Source: Actinoplanes sp. TFC3 | GTDB taxonomy: Bacteria > Actinomycetota > Actinomycetes > Mycobacteriales > Micromonosporaceae | Reading direction: 5' to 3' | DNA length: 64,000 nt | NCBI RefSeq assembly: GCF_001553785.1 | Contig: NZ_LOJP01000002.1 | Coordinates: 916,096 to 980,095, forward strand | Shown here: positions 1 to 7,373 of the stretch, in pieces | Layout: every line of letters begins with the position of its first letter | How positions within the stretch are numbered: position 1 is the stretch's first letter | The notes under the pieces: model-generated | The model's input: only the letters and a program-made list of their open reading frames with translations | Database searches by the model: none | What the model was told of the DNA's origin: nothing | Made by a program: the position numbers and the translations under genes

Positions 1-2
1 AC

Positions 3-95
3 CCCCGCCACAACTGGTGGATGGCCGCCGGCCTCTTCCTGCTTTCAGCCCTGGTAGCAGTGCTGACAATCCGCCGCTTCGCCCGCCTGATCTGA
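3..95 (+). CDS. C-terminal end of an unidentified membrane protein (partial)
   Basis: Only the last 30 codons are in the window, ending at TGA 93-95. They read HNWWMAAGLFLLSALVAVLTIRR and a short basic tail (given here up to the tail), that is one hydrophobic helix followed by arginines, as at the cytoplasmic end of an integral membrane protein. Nothing identifies the family. The gene converges on marP, whose stop lies 117 nt away. Confidence 0.5.
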   Translation, partial: PRHNWWMAAGLFLLSALVAVLTIRRFARLI

Positions 96-212
96 GCTGG
101 CCGAGCTCGCCCTACCCACGCCAGCAGCCTGCAGCCCGCCAGGCCCAAGCCGCCAGGCCCCGCCGGGCCCGGCCCGAAGCTCAGGTCCGAGGCTCAAGGC
201 CAGCGATCCGCC

Positions 213-1394
213 TCAGTTGGCGCAATCCCCCGTCTTGACTCCCCGAGTCCGCTCCAACCCAAGCCTCGCCGTACCAGCGGCCTCCGCCGCCGTAAGCGCG
301 AACCCGATATTCCGATCATCAGCAGCCGCCGCGAAGATGACCCCCAGCACGTCCCCGTTCTGCGCGATCAGCGGTCCGCCCGAGTTCCCGCTCTGCACCA
401 GCGCTCGAATCGTGTAGATCTCGCGGGTTACGTTTCCTGAGTCGTAGATGTCCGGGCCGGTGATGTTGCCGACGTCGCTGACCCGGGCGCCTTGGGCGTT
501 GTACGGACCGTCGAGCGGGAAGCCGAGCACGATGGCGTTGGCGCTGACCCCGGCCGGCTTGTTGACGAACGACATCACCGGCGCCTTGAGGCCGGGCACG
601 TAGATGACCGCCAGGTCGCGTTCCGGGTCGTACACCACCACTTTGCCGTCGAGGCGGTCGTTTTGCGTTTCCACCTGCACGTTGCGGGTGCCGGCGACCA
701 CGTGGGCGTTGGTCATGATGCGCTCGTCGGCGTAGACGAAACCGGAGCCCTCGATGCGGCGTGAGCAGCTCGGCGCGGTGCCCAGCACCTTGATCACCGA
801 CTTGCGGGAGTTGACCACGACCTGCGACTTGGCCAGGGCCGGGTCGGGGGGTGCCACCTCGCGCACGTTGGTACGGGTGAGGCTGCCGAACACGTCGGGG
901 AAGCCGTTGGTGTTCAGCGATTCGCGCAGGCTCGACGACAGCGCCTGGGCTTGGGCCGGCATGACCGAGTCGATGCCGTTGAGCACCGCGCTGCTGCGGA
1001 CCTGGCGGTTGATGTCGGGGAACGGGGTGGAGCCGAGCGGGACCGCGATCAGCCAGGCGACCAGCAGCACGGCGATGACCGACACCACCGCGCCCCCGGC
1101 GTCGTCCAAGCGCTGCAGCGGGCGGCTGTCGATGGCCCGGCGGACCTTGGTGCCGAGCCAACCCGCGAGGGTCTGCCCCAGCACCGCCAGCGCGAAGATC
1201 ACTACCAGCGCGACGACCAGCCGGGTGGTGCTGCTGGCAAACTTGTTGGCGATCAGCGGACCGACTTGCAGACCGATGAGCAGGCCGCTGAAGAAGCCTG
1301 CGAACGACAGCGCGCCGATGACGAACCCCTGGCGGTATCCGCTGATCGCGAAGACCACCATGAGCACGATCAGGATTGCATCGACCACAAGCAC
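213..1394 (-). CDS. marP: MarP-type membrane serine protease (CvpA-like N terminus, trypsin-like domain)
   Basis: Membrane-anchored periplasmic serine protease; in mycobacteria MarP supports acid and oxidative stress survival. From the chosen GTG (1392-1394) the protein has 393 residues: about four N-terminal membrane helices of the CvpA type (1-125), a linker, then a chymotrypsin-fold domain. The triad is visible as His in TNAHVV (~231), Asp in ERDLAV (~260) and Ser in GNSGGP (~338). Cys ~210 and Cys ~391 match the disulfide pair of MarP. An ATG at 1431-1433 would add 13 residues and overlap the upstream NUDIX gene; the GTG fits the family start better and has GAG just upstream. Gene order with NUDIX, tlpA and nth matches mycobacteria. 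Confidence 0.9.
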   Translation of the reverse strand: MLVVDAILIVLMVVFAISGYRQGFVIGALSFAGFFSGLLIGLQVGPLIANKFASSTTRLVVALVVIFALAVLGQTLAGWLGTKVRRAIDSRPLQRLDDAGGAVVSVIAVLLVAWLIAVPLGSTPFPDINRQVRSSAVLNGIDSVMPAQAQALSSSLRESLNTNGFPDVFGSLTRTNVREVAPPDPALAKSQVVVNSRKSVIKVLGTAPSCSRRIEGSGFVYADERIMTNAHVVAGTRNVQVETQNDRLDGKVVVYDPERDLAVIYVPGLKAPVMSFVNKPAGVSANAIVLGFPLDGPYNAQGARVSDVGNITGPDIYDSGNVTREIYTIRALVQSGNSGGPLIAQNGDVLGVIFAAAADDRNIGFALTAAEAAGTARLGLERTRGVKTGDCAN

Positions 1395-1416
1395 CCGCTC
1401 AGGGTAGAAGTAACTG

Positions 1417-2121
1417 TCACGACACCACCTCATCGGTAGCGGTAGGTGCCGCTGTAGCGCCCAGGGAAGCCGAACGAGCCGGCGCGGCGGGTGCCGGGTC
1501 TGGCAGATCCATGATCCGGCCCGGATGCCAGGGCCGGCTCCATCCGGCCATGTCGAGCAGGGTGGCGATGATTCCGGCGGTGAAACCCCAGACCAGCATG
1601 CCCTTTACCTGGAACGCCGGGCCGACCCAGCCGCTGGGGTGGCGCAGCCGCAAGCGGTTGGCCGGGTCAACCAGCTCGGCCACGCTCAGCCGAGCCACGT
1701 GGGCGACCTCGGCTGGCTGCATGGGGTGCACCGGGTGCGGCGCGTGCCACCAGGCGAGCACCGGGGTCACCACGAAGCGGCTGATCGGGATGTAAAGCTC
1801 GGGCAGGGTGGCGAGCACGGTGGCGCTGGCCGGGTCCAGTCCGACCTCTTCCTGTGCCTCGCGCAGCGCGGTGGCCGTCGGGTCGCGATCCTCCGGGTCG
1901 GCCGCCCCGCCCGGAAAGGCGGGCTGACCGGCGTGGTTACGCATCGTGGCGGCCCGCTGCAGCACAAGCAGGTCCGGCTCTCCGGGCGCGGATTCCCCCA
2001 CCAGTACGAGCACAGCACTAGCCCGCCCCCCGCTAGCCGGCGGCGGGATCGCAGTGAAGTCCTCCGTGCGGGCGGACGAGACCCGGGTCAGCAGCGGCTC
2101 CCACCACTCCGGCGGGTTCAT
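1417..2121 (-). CDS. NUDIX hydrolase, probable CoA pyrophosphatase
   Basis: Predicted to cleave CoA and related diphosphates. The 234-residue protein carries the CoA-pyrophosphatase signature around MRNHAGQPAFPGG followed by a full NUDIX box (GGAADPE...REAQEEVGL), residues ~80-115. The ATG overlaps the stop of the tlpA-like gene in ATGA (2118-2121), so translation is probably coupled. Its own stop is 22 nt from the chosen marP start. An in-frame extension upstream exists but runs through the tlpA gene and is rejected. Confidence 0.88.
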   Translation of the reverse strand: MNPPEWWEPLLTRVSSARTEDFTAIPPPASGGRASAVLVLVGESAPGEPDLLVLQRAATMRNHAGQPAFPGGAADPEDRDPTATALREAQEEVGLDPASATVLATLPELYIPISRFVVTPVLAWWHAPHPVHPMQPAEVAHVARLSVAELVDPANRLRLRHPSGWVGPAFQVKGMLVWGFTAGIIATLLDMAGWSRPWHPGRIMDLPDPAPAAPARSASLGATAAPTATDEVVS

Positions 2122-2672
2122 CCGGTCACCGTTACGCCGGTGTGTGTACGTACCAAAGAACCCAGGGTTGGCTTGTCGAGCCCTGTGCCGGTGTAGAGGT
2201 ATCGCTTGCCGTCCGCGTCCAGGAACACCGTGGTGGGGACCGAAGTCGACCCGAGTCCGAACAGCACCTTCTGCTCGGGGTCGTAGAGCGTTGGCATCGA
2301 GATCTTGTGGTCCGTGGCGAAGGAGGCACCGGCGTCCTCGGAGTCCCGGGTGTTGACCCCCAGCACGCGCAGCTTGCCCGCGGTCGCGTCGGCGAGTTCC
2401 TGCATGACGGGCAGTTCGGCGCGGCACGGCGCGCACCAGGAGCCCCACAGGTTGATCACGGCCGGGCCGCGCAGCGCGGTGAGCTTGACGCCGGCGCCGC
2501 CGGTGAAGCAGGGCAACGTGACGTCGGGCAGATCAGCGGGCGCCGTGCCGCCGGTCAGCGTGGCGCAGTCGGCGAACGGCGAGGGGATGTGCGGCTCGGG
2601 CGCGCCCTGCTCGGAGGTGCATGCCGCCAGCAGCAGGGCCAGCGGCGGCACCAGCCAGCGGCGGAGTTTCAC
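2118..2672 (-). CDS. TlpA-like thioredoxin-fold lipoprotein
   Basis: Extracytoplasmic thiol:disulfide protein. The 184-residue product begins with a lipoprotein signal (basic KLRR, hydrophobic core, lipobox LLAAC), then a thioredoxin fold with the active-site motif WCAPC. The GTG start (2670-2672) is preceded by GGAGG at good spacing and overlaps the nth stop by 4 nt (GTGA), which decides the start. It probably reduces or oxidises substrates outside the membrane; partner unknown. Position between nth and the CoA pyrophosphatase is conserved in actinobacteria. Confidence 0.87.
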   Translation of the reverse strand: MKLRRWLVPPLALLLAACTSEQGAPEPHIPSPFADCATLTGGTAPADLPDVTLPCFTGGAGVKLTALRGPAVINLWGSWCAPCRAELPVMQELADATAGKLRVLGVNTRDSEDAGASFATDHKISMPTLYDPEQKVLFGLGSTSVPTTVFLDADGKRYLYTGTGLDKPTLGSLVRTHTGVTVTG

Positions 2673-3505
2673 GGTGCCTCCGGGGCAGCCACCGCGGCGG
2701 CAGGCACCAGCTCGGGGTCGAGCCCCACCTGCACCGCCAGCTCGCGGGCGCGCGGGCCTTTGAGCAGTTTGGCCGCCGGCGCCGCCTCGATCGGGCCGGT
2801 CCCGTACGACGGGCACAGGCTCGCCAGCGCACACGCCCCGCACGCCGGCTTACGGGCGTGGCACACCCGCCGGCCGTGGAAGATGATCCGGTGCGAGAAC
2901 ATGGTCCAGTCGCGCTTCTCGATCAGCTCGGCGACCTGGAACTCGATCTTCACCGGGTCCTCTTCCTGGACCCAGCCGAAGCGGTTGACCAGGCGGCGGA
3001 AGTGGGTGTCGACAGTGATGCCCGGCACATCGAAGGCGTTGCCGAGGATCACGTTCGCGGTCTTGCGTCCGATGCCGGGCAGCGCGACCAGCTCGTCGAG
3101 CGTGTCCGGCAGCACCCCGTCGTGCTTTTCCTCGAGCGCCTGACCGAGCTTGATCAGCGAGTCGGTCTTGGCCCGGAAGAAGCCGGTGGGCCGCAGGATC
3201 TCTTCCATCTCCGCACGGTCGGCCGCGGCGTAGTCGGCCGCGCTCAGATACTTGCGGAAGACGGCCGGGGTGACCTCGTTCACCTTTTTGTCGGTGCACT
3301 GCGCGGACAGGATCGTGGCCACGGCGAGCTGCAGCGGCGTCTCGAAGTCGAGCTCGCAGTGCGCGTCGGGGTGGGTCTCGGCCAGCAGCCGGGCCACCTT
3401 GCGGGCCCGCCGCTTACGCCCGATGGGCGTCTCCCCGGCGAAGCGTTTGGCCGACCGGACAAGAACTGCCGCACCGGTGGATGCGGCGACGAGGGGACGA
3501 CTCAC
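2669..3505 (-). CDS. nth: Endonuclease III
   Basis: DNA glycosylase/AP lyase of base excision repair acting on oxidised pyrimidines. The helix-hairpin-helix is LPGIGRKTANVI with the catalytic lysine, the catalytic aspartate is in VDTHFRR, and the iron-sulfur cluster ligands are C-x6-C-x2-C-x5-C near the C terminus (CHARKPACGACALASLC). The protein has 278 residues from GTG 3503-3505. That start has no Shine-Dalgarno but lies 7 nt after TACTCT, as expected for a leaderless message. The stop overlaps the tlpA-like start. Confidence 0.93.
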   Translation of the reverse strand: MSRPLVAASTGAAVLVRSAKRFAGETPIGRKRRARKVARLLAETHPDAHCELDFETPLQLAVATILSAQCTDKKVNEVTPAVFRKYLSAADYAAADRAEMEEILRPTGFFRAKTDSLIKLGQALEEKHDGVLPDTLDELVALPGIGRKTANVILGNAFDVPGITVDTHFRRLVNRFGWVQEEDPVKIEFQVAELIEKRDWTMFSHRIIFHGRRVCHARKPACGACALASLCPSYGTGPIEAAPAAKLLKGPRARELAVQVGLDPELVPAAAVAAPEAP

Positions 3506-3512
3506 GCGGGTA

Positions 3513-3518
3513 AGAGTA
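3513..3518 (-). promoter_or_regulatory. Candidate -10 element of nth (leaderless)
   Basis: On the minus strand TACTCT is followed by 7 nt and the GTG start of nth. This spacing puts transcription start at or next to the start codon. No clear -35 is seen. Confidence 0.5.
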
Positions 3519-3545
3519 CGTCGCCGCGACGCCGGGGATCGTTGC

Positions 3546-4739
3546 TCAGGCGGGCGGCGCGATGGATCCGTCCGTACCGATGGCTGCTGCCGTATCCCCG
3601 AAGTCCGCTGCCGAAAGCTCTCGCACCCGGGCCAGCCCCTGCTCGTTCTGGTCGTCACGCAGCGGCTTGCCGACCGAGTTGAGCTGGGTGGACAGGAACC
3701 TGCCACCGACGAAGGAGCCGTCCTTGGTGATGGTGACGTGCAGGATGCCGCCGTAACCGAGCACGCCGGTGCGGCTGAGCGTCTTGCCTCCGCCGGCGAA
3801 GTTGCCGAGGCTGTAGGCGATCAGCTTGCCCTTGTAGAACTCCATGCCCCGCAGCACGTGCGGACCGTGCCCGACCACCACGTCCGCGCCGGCGTCGATG
3901 ACCGCGCGGGTGAACTTCTTCGGATCCCCCCGGTTCTCTCCGAAGAACAGCTCGCTGCCTGCCTTGACGTGACCCTTGCCGGAGCCCTCGGCGCCCATGT
4001 GCACCTGCACGACCACCAGATCGGCCCGCCCCTTGGCCGCACCGATGATGGCCTTCGCGGCGTCAAGATCATTCAAATTATTGGCTCCCGCGTACGGAGA
4101 AAAGCCCACCACCGCGACCTTGACGCCCTTGACCTCGGCGATCGCGATCTCCCCGGCGGCCCCGGTGTGCTTGAGCCCGGCCCCTTCCAGCGCCTTCACC
4201 GTGTTGGCGTAGCCCTGCGGCCCGAAGTCGTTGGAGTGGTTGTTGGCGGTGTTGAGCAGCTCGAACCCCGCCTGCTTGAGGTGCTCGGCGTAGGCCGGGG
4301 GCGAGCGGAACGCGAAGCAGTTGGCCCGTGGCGGGGAGCCGCACTTCGAGGTGCCGGTGTCAGTGGTGATCGGCTGTTCCAGGTTGCCCATCACCAGGTC
4401 GGATTTGAGCCCCTCGCGGACCGAGTCGAAGAAACCCTGGCCATCATTGGCCGGCAGCTTGTCCGGCGCGCTGCCCATGATGATGTCGCCAGTCGCGGAA
4501 AATGTGATCGTGTCACCACTCTCCGTATCCTGTTTCGGCGCCGAACTGCCCGCTGGCTCAGCTGTTCGTGCCCCGGCGGAAGGAGCCGCATTCCAGACCG
4601 GCGCGGGGGTGTCGTCGTCGCGGTTGGCGAGCGCCATGCCACCGAGACCGGCGCCGGCGAGCGCGGCCACAATGATGGTTGTTGTCAGGATTGGCCGTCC
4701 GAACAGGCCCGGACGACGCTGCGGGGGGTGGGCATTCAT
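3546..4739 (-). CDS. CapA family protein (PGA_cap metallophosphatase-like)
   Basis: 397 residues. An N-terminal membrane anchor (about 18-38, TTTIIVAALAGAGLGGMAL) precedes a linker and a CapA/PGA_cap domain starting near FSATGDIIMGS, with NLEQPI, NTANNHSNDFG, VVQVHMGAE and VVVGHGPHVLRG motifs typical of the family (calcineurin-like fold). The family is associated with poly-gamma-glutamate capsule export, but most actinobacterial members have no known substrate and there is no capB/capC here. Divergent from crp. ATG lies 8 nt after TATCGT, so it may be leaderless. Confidence 0.85.
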   Translation of the reverse strand: MNAHPPQRRPGLFGRPILTTTIIVAALAGAGLGGMALANRDDDTPAPVWNAAPSAGARTAEPAGSSAPKQDTESGDTITFSATGDIIMGSAPDKLPANDGQGFFDSVREGLKSDLVMGNLEQPITTDTGTSKCGSPPRANCFAFRSPPAYAEHLKQAGFELLNTANNHSNDFGPQGYANTVKALEGAGLKHTGAAGEIAIAEVKGVKVAVVGFSPYAGANNLNDLDAAKAIIGAAKGRADLVVVQVHMGAEGSGKGHVKAGSELFFGENRGDPKKFTRAVIDAGADVVVGHGPHVLRGMEFYKGKLIAYSLGNFAGGGKTLSRTGVLGYGGILHVTITKDGSFVGGRFLSTQLNSVGKPLRDDQNEQGLARVRELSAADFGDTAAAIGTDGSIAPPA

Positions 4740-4897
4740 CGACGGGGACGATACCGTCGGGCTTCAAGCTGCAACGACCGTCGAACGGCTGCATTCCCCT
4801 CACCGAGAGCGATGCTTTTCGCCCCCCGACCGGCGATGCGGTTACGCTGCGACATCCGGATCGAGGGGTGCCCGCCCGTTTACGGCCCGCGTACGCC

Positions 4898-4903
4898 TAG
4901 ACT
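4898..4903 (+). promoter_or_regulatory. Candidate -10 element of crp
   Basis: TAGACT lies about 38 nt upstream of the crp start in the 202-nt gap shared with the divergent capA-like gene. Unlike many genes here crp has a Shine-Dalgarno (CGGAGG), so a short leader is expected. No convincing -35 and no CRP palindrome were recognised. Confidence 0.4.
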
Positions 4904-4941
4904 GATGTTGCGCGGAGATGCGCGTAGTCGGAGGTACAGCG

Positions 4942-5619
4942 ATGGATGAGGTACTGGCTCGCAGCGGGATCTTCCAGGGCGTTGACCCGGAGGCTGCCGA
5001 GGCGCTCGCCAAGGAGATGGAGACGATCGAGTTCCGCAAGGGCGACATCGTTTTCAATGAGGGCGAGGCGGGCGACAGCCTTTACATCGTTCTCTCCGGC
5101 AAGATCAAGCTCGGGCGCCGGGCCGCAGACGGCCGGCAGAACCTGGTCTCGATCATGGGCCCGTCGGACATGCTCGGCGAGCTGGCCCTGTTCGACCCGG
5201 GACCGCGCACGGCCACCGCGACCGCGGTGACCGACACGCGGCTGGCCCGACTGAAGAAGTCGTCGCTGCGCCCGTGGCTCAACAACCGCCCGGAGATCGC
5301 CGAGCAGCTCCTGCGGGTGCTGGCCCGGCGGCTGCGCCGCACCAACGACGCACTGGCCGACCTGATCTTCACCGACGTCCCGGGCCGGGTCGCCAAGAAC
5401 CTGCTGCAGATGGCGGGCCGCTTCGGCACCCGCGACGGCGGCGTGCTGCGGGTGACGCATGACCTCACCCAGGAGGAGCTGGCCCAGCTCGTCGGCGCCT
5501 CGCGCGAGACCGTCAACAAGGCGCTCGCCGACTTCGCGTCGCGTGCCTGGCTGCGCCTCGACGGCAAGAGCGTGATCATCCTGGATCCCGAGCGTCTGGC
5601 TCGCCGCGCACGCGTCTGA
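4942..5619 (+). CDS. crp: Crp/Fnr family cAMP-responsive transcription regulator
   Basis: 225 residues, the length of mycobacterial CRP. N-terminal cyclic-nucleotide-binding barrel (about 10-115) with the phosphate-binding segment GELALFDPGPRTATATA, then a dimer helix and a C-terminal winged helix (150-220) with recognition region TQEELAQLVGASRETVNKAL. An upstream in-frame GTG/ATG exists, but ATG 4942 has CGGAGG 10 nt before it. A large adenylate/guanylate cyclase gene lies 5 kb downstream, which may supply the ligand. Ends at a strong terminator. Confidence 0.93.
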   Translation: MDEVLARSGIFQGVDPEAAEALAKEMETIEFRKGDIVFNEGEAGDSLYIVLSGKIKLGRRAADGRQNLVSIMGPSDMLGELALFDPGPRTATATAVTDTRLARLKKSSLRPWLNNRPEIAEQLLRVLARRLRRTNDALADLIFTDVPGRVAKNLLQMAGRFGTRDGGVLRVTHDLTQEELAQLVGASRETVNKALADFASRAWLRLDGKSVIILDPERLARRARV

Positions 5620-5649
5620 ACGCCGGCGTATTGCCTGAATCACATCCGG

Positions 5650-5677
5650 AAGGGCCGCCCAGCAGGGCGGCCCTTTT
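5650..5677 (+). terminator. Rho-independent terminator of crp
   Basis: A perfect 11-bp stem (AAGGGCCGCCC / GGGCGGCCCTT) with loop AGCA is followed by TT, 30 nt after the crp stop. Confidence 0.85.
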
Positions 5678-5737
5678 GGCGTGCGCTCACCGCGGGCAGG
5701 CTCGCGGGAAAACGCATTCTAAACCGGATAAAAGCCC

Positions 5738-5887
5738 CTGATCAGGCGACAAAGCGACACCGGCAAGATCCGTGTCGCACCCGGCAAGCCGCTCGTTGTG
5801 GAGGTGGTCGAGAGGCACTACGACGGGCGAGAGGGCGCGGCTTTGAATGAGGTGGCGGGCGTGCAGCGCAGCGGGGTGACGACGTGA
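5738..5887 (+). CDS. Possible small coupled ORF ahead of the carboxylase genes
   Basis: An open frame between TAA 5729-5731 and TGA 5885-5887 reads as protein-like sequence (for example GKIRVAPGKPLVVEVVERHY). Its stop overlaps the GTG start of the carboxylase beta gene as GTGA. The difficulty is the start: the frame has no ATG, only CTG 5738 and internal GTGs (5798, 5804). It does not resemble known carboxylase epsilon subunits to me. It may be a 30-49 residue coupled peptide or chance. Confidence 0.25.
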   Translation: MIRRQSDTGKIRVAPGKPLVVEVVERHYDGREGAALNEVAGVQRSGVTT

Positions 5888-7329
5888 CCGTGCTGGACAC
5901 CGCTATCGACCCCCGTACGCCCGCGTACCTGGCAAACCGCAGCTCGATGCTGGAACGGCTCGCGGAGCTGGAGGGGGCCCTGGAAGCGGCTCGCGCGGGC
6001 GGCGGCGAGAAGTGGGTGACCCGGCACCACGCCCGCGGCAAGCTGCTGCCCCGCGAGCGGGTCGAGATGCTGCTGGATCAGGACAGCCCGTTTCTGGAGC
6101 TGTCCCCGGTCGCGGCCTGGGGCTCGGAGTTCCCGGTCGGCGCGAGCGTGGTGACCGGCATCGGCGTGATCGAGGGCGTCGAGTGCGTGGTGGTGGCGAA
6201 CGATCCCACCGTCGACGGGGGCGCGGTGAACCCGTACACGGTGGAGAAGATCCGCCGGGCCGCCCGCATTGCCGCGGTCAACCGCCTGCCGCTGATCAAC
6301 CTCGTGGAGTCCACCGGCGCCGCGGCACCGGCCGGACCCCCGCCGGGCGGCGCGATAGCCCGAGACCTGAGCCAGCTCACCGCTGACCGGGTGCCGACCG
6401 TCTGCGTGGTGTTCGGCGCGACCACCGGCGACGCCGCCTACCTGCCGGCGCTCTCGGACTACACGATCATGGTGCGCGGGCATGCCAAGGTGCTGACCAT
6501 CCACCCGCAGCCGGTCCGCGGCTCGTCGGCGAACGGCCGGCCCGCTCCCGAGGTACGCAGCACGCCGACCGTCTCCGCCGGTGTGACCGGCCCGGCCGAC
6601 CAGCTGGCCGAGGATGAGCGCGACGGTCTGCGCCTGGCCCGGCAGTGCGTACGCCGGTTCAACTGGCGCAAACGCGGACCGATTCCCCGCGCGTTCCCGC
6701 CGCAGCCGCCCAAGTACGACGCCGAGGACCTGCTCACCATGGCCGGCACCGGCCCGGGTTCGCTGTTCGAGCCGCGCGAGGTGCTCGCCCGGATCCTGGA
6801 CGGCAGCGACTTCGACGAGTTCAAGCCGACCCAGGGCACCGCGCTGGTGACCGGCTGGGGCGAGCTGCACGGCTACCCCATCGGCGTGCTGGCCAACCTG
6901 GGCGGCGGCTTCTCCCCGGCCGAGACCCAGAAGGCCGTGCACTTCATCCAGCTCGCCAACGCCACCTCCACCACCCTGCTGTTCGTGCAGTACACCGGCG
7001 CCCCCACCGCCGAGCAACACGAGGCCGCCGACGTCCGCCACGGCGCGCCGCTGGTGCACGCGGTGGCCACGTCCACGGTGCCGCACCTGACCCTGATGAT
7101 CGGCGCGACCCCGGCCGACGAGGCGGGCGGCATCTACGGGCGGGCGTACGAGCCGCGTTTCCTGTTCAGCTGGCCGGCCGAGCGCGCGGCCGACGCGCCC
7201 CTCGGCAAGCTGCCGGACGACGGCGTCATCGACCCGCGCGACACCCGTACGGTGCTCGGCCTGTGCCTGTCCGCAGTGCACAGCGCCGCCGTGGAAGGCG
7301 CCGAGCACGTCGGTGTCTTCCGGCCATAA
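5884..7329 (+). CDS. Acyl-CoA carboxylase carboxyltransferase (beta) subunit, divergent
   Basis: 481 residues with the two crotonase-fold halves of acyl-CoA carboxylase beta subunits (N-half ~30-240, C-half ~260-470; landmarks NDPTVDGG, FEPREVLARILDGSDFDEFKP, GVLANLGGGFSP, FSWPAERAA). It would transfer carboxyl from biotin to an acyl-CoA. It is shorter than the usual 510-530 residues, and the acyl-CoA oxyanion region is altered: VDSGGANLP-type sequence is replaced by VESTGAAAPAGPPPGG. Adjacent to a biotin-carboxylase-like alpha gene 44 nt downstream. Substrate cannot be inferred. Confidence 0.8.
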   Translation: MTVLDTAIDPRTPAYLANRSSMLERLAELEGALEAARAGGGEKWVTRHHARGKLLPRERVEMLLDQDSPFLELSPVAAWGSEFPVGASVVTGIGVIEGVECVVVANDPTVDGGAVNPYTVEKIRRAARIAAVNRLPLINLVESTGAAAPAGPPPGGAIARDLSQLTADRVPTVCVVFGATTGDAAYLPALSDYTIMVRGHAKVLTIHPQPVRGSSANGRPAPEVRSTPTVSAGVTGPADQLAEDERDGLRLARQCVRRFNWRKRGPIPRAFPPQPPKYDAEDLLTMAGTGPGSLFEPREVLARILDGSDFDEFKPTQGTALVTGWGELHGYPIGVLANLGGGFSPAETQKAVHFIQLANATSTTLLFVQYTGAPTAEQHEAADVRHGAPLVHAVATSTVPHLTLMIGATPADEAGGIYGRAYEPRFLFSWPAERAADAPLGKLPDDGVIDPRDTRTVLGLCLSAVHSAAVEGAEHVGVFRP

Positions 7330-7373
7330 CAGCCGTGACTGCTGACAAGGATCGGGAAAGGTAGAGCAGAGCA

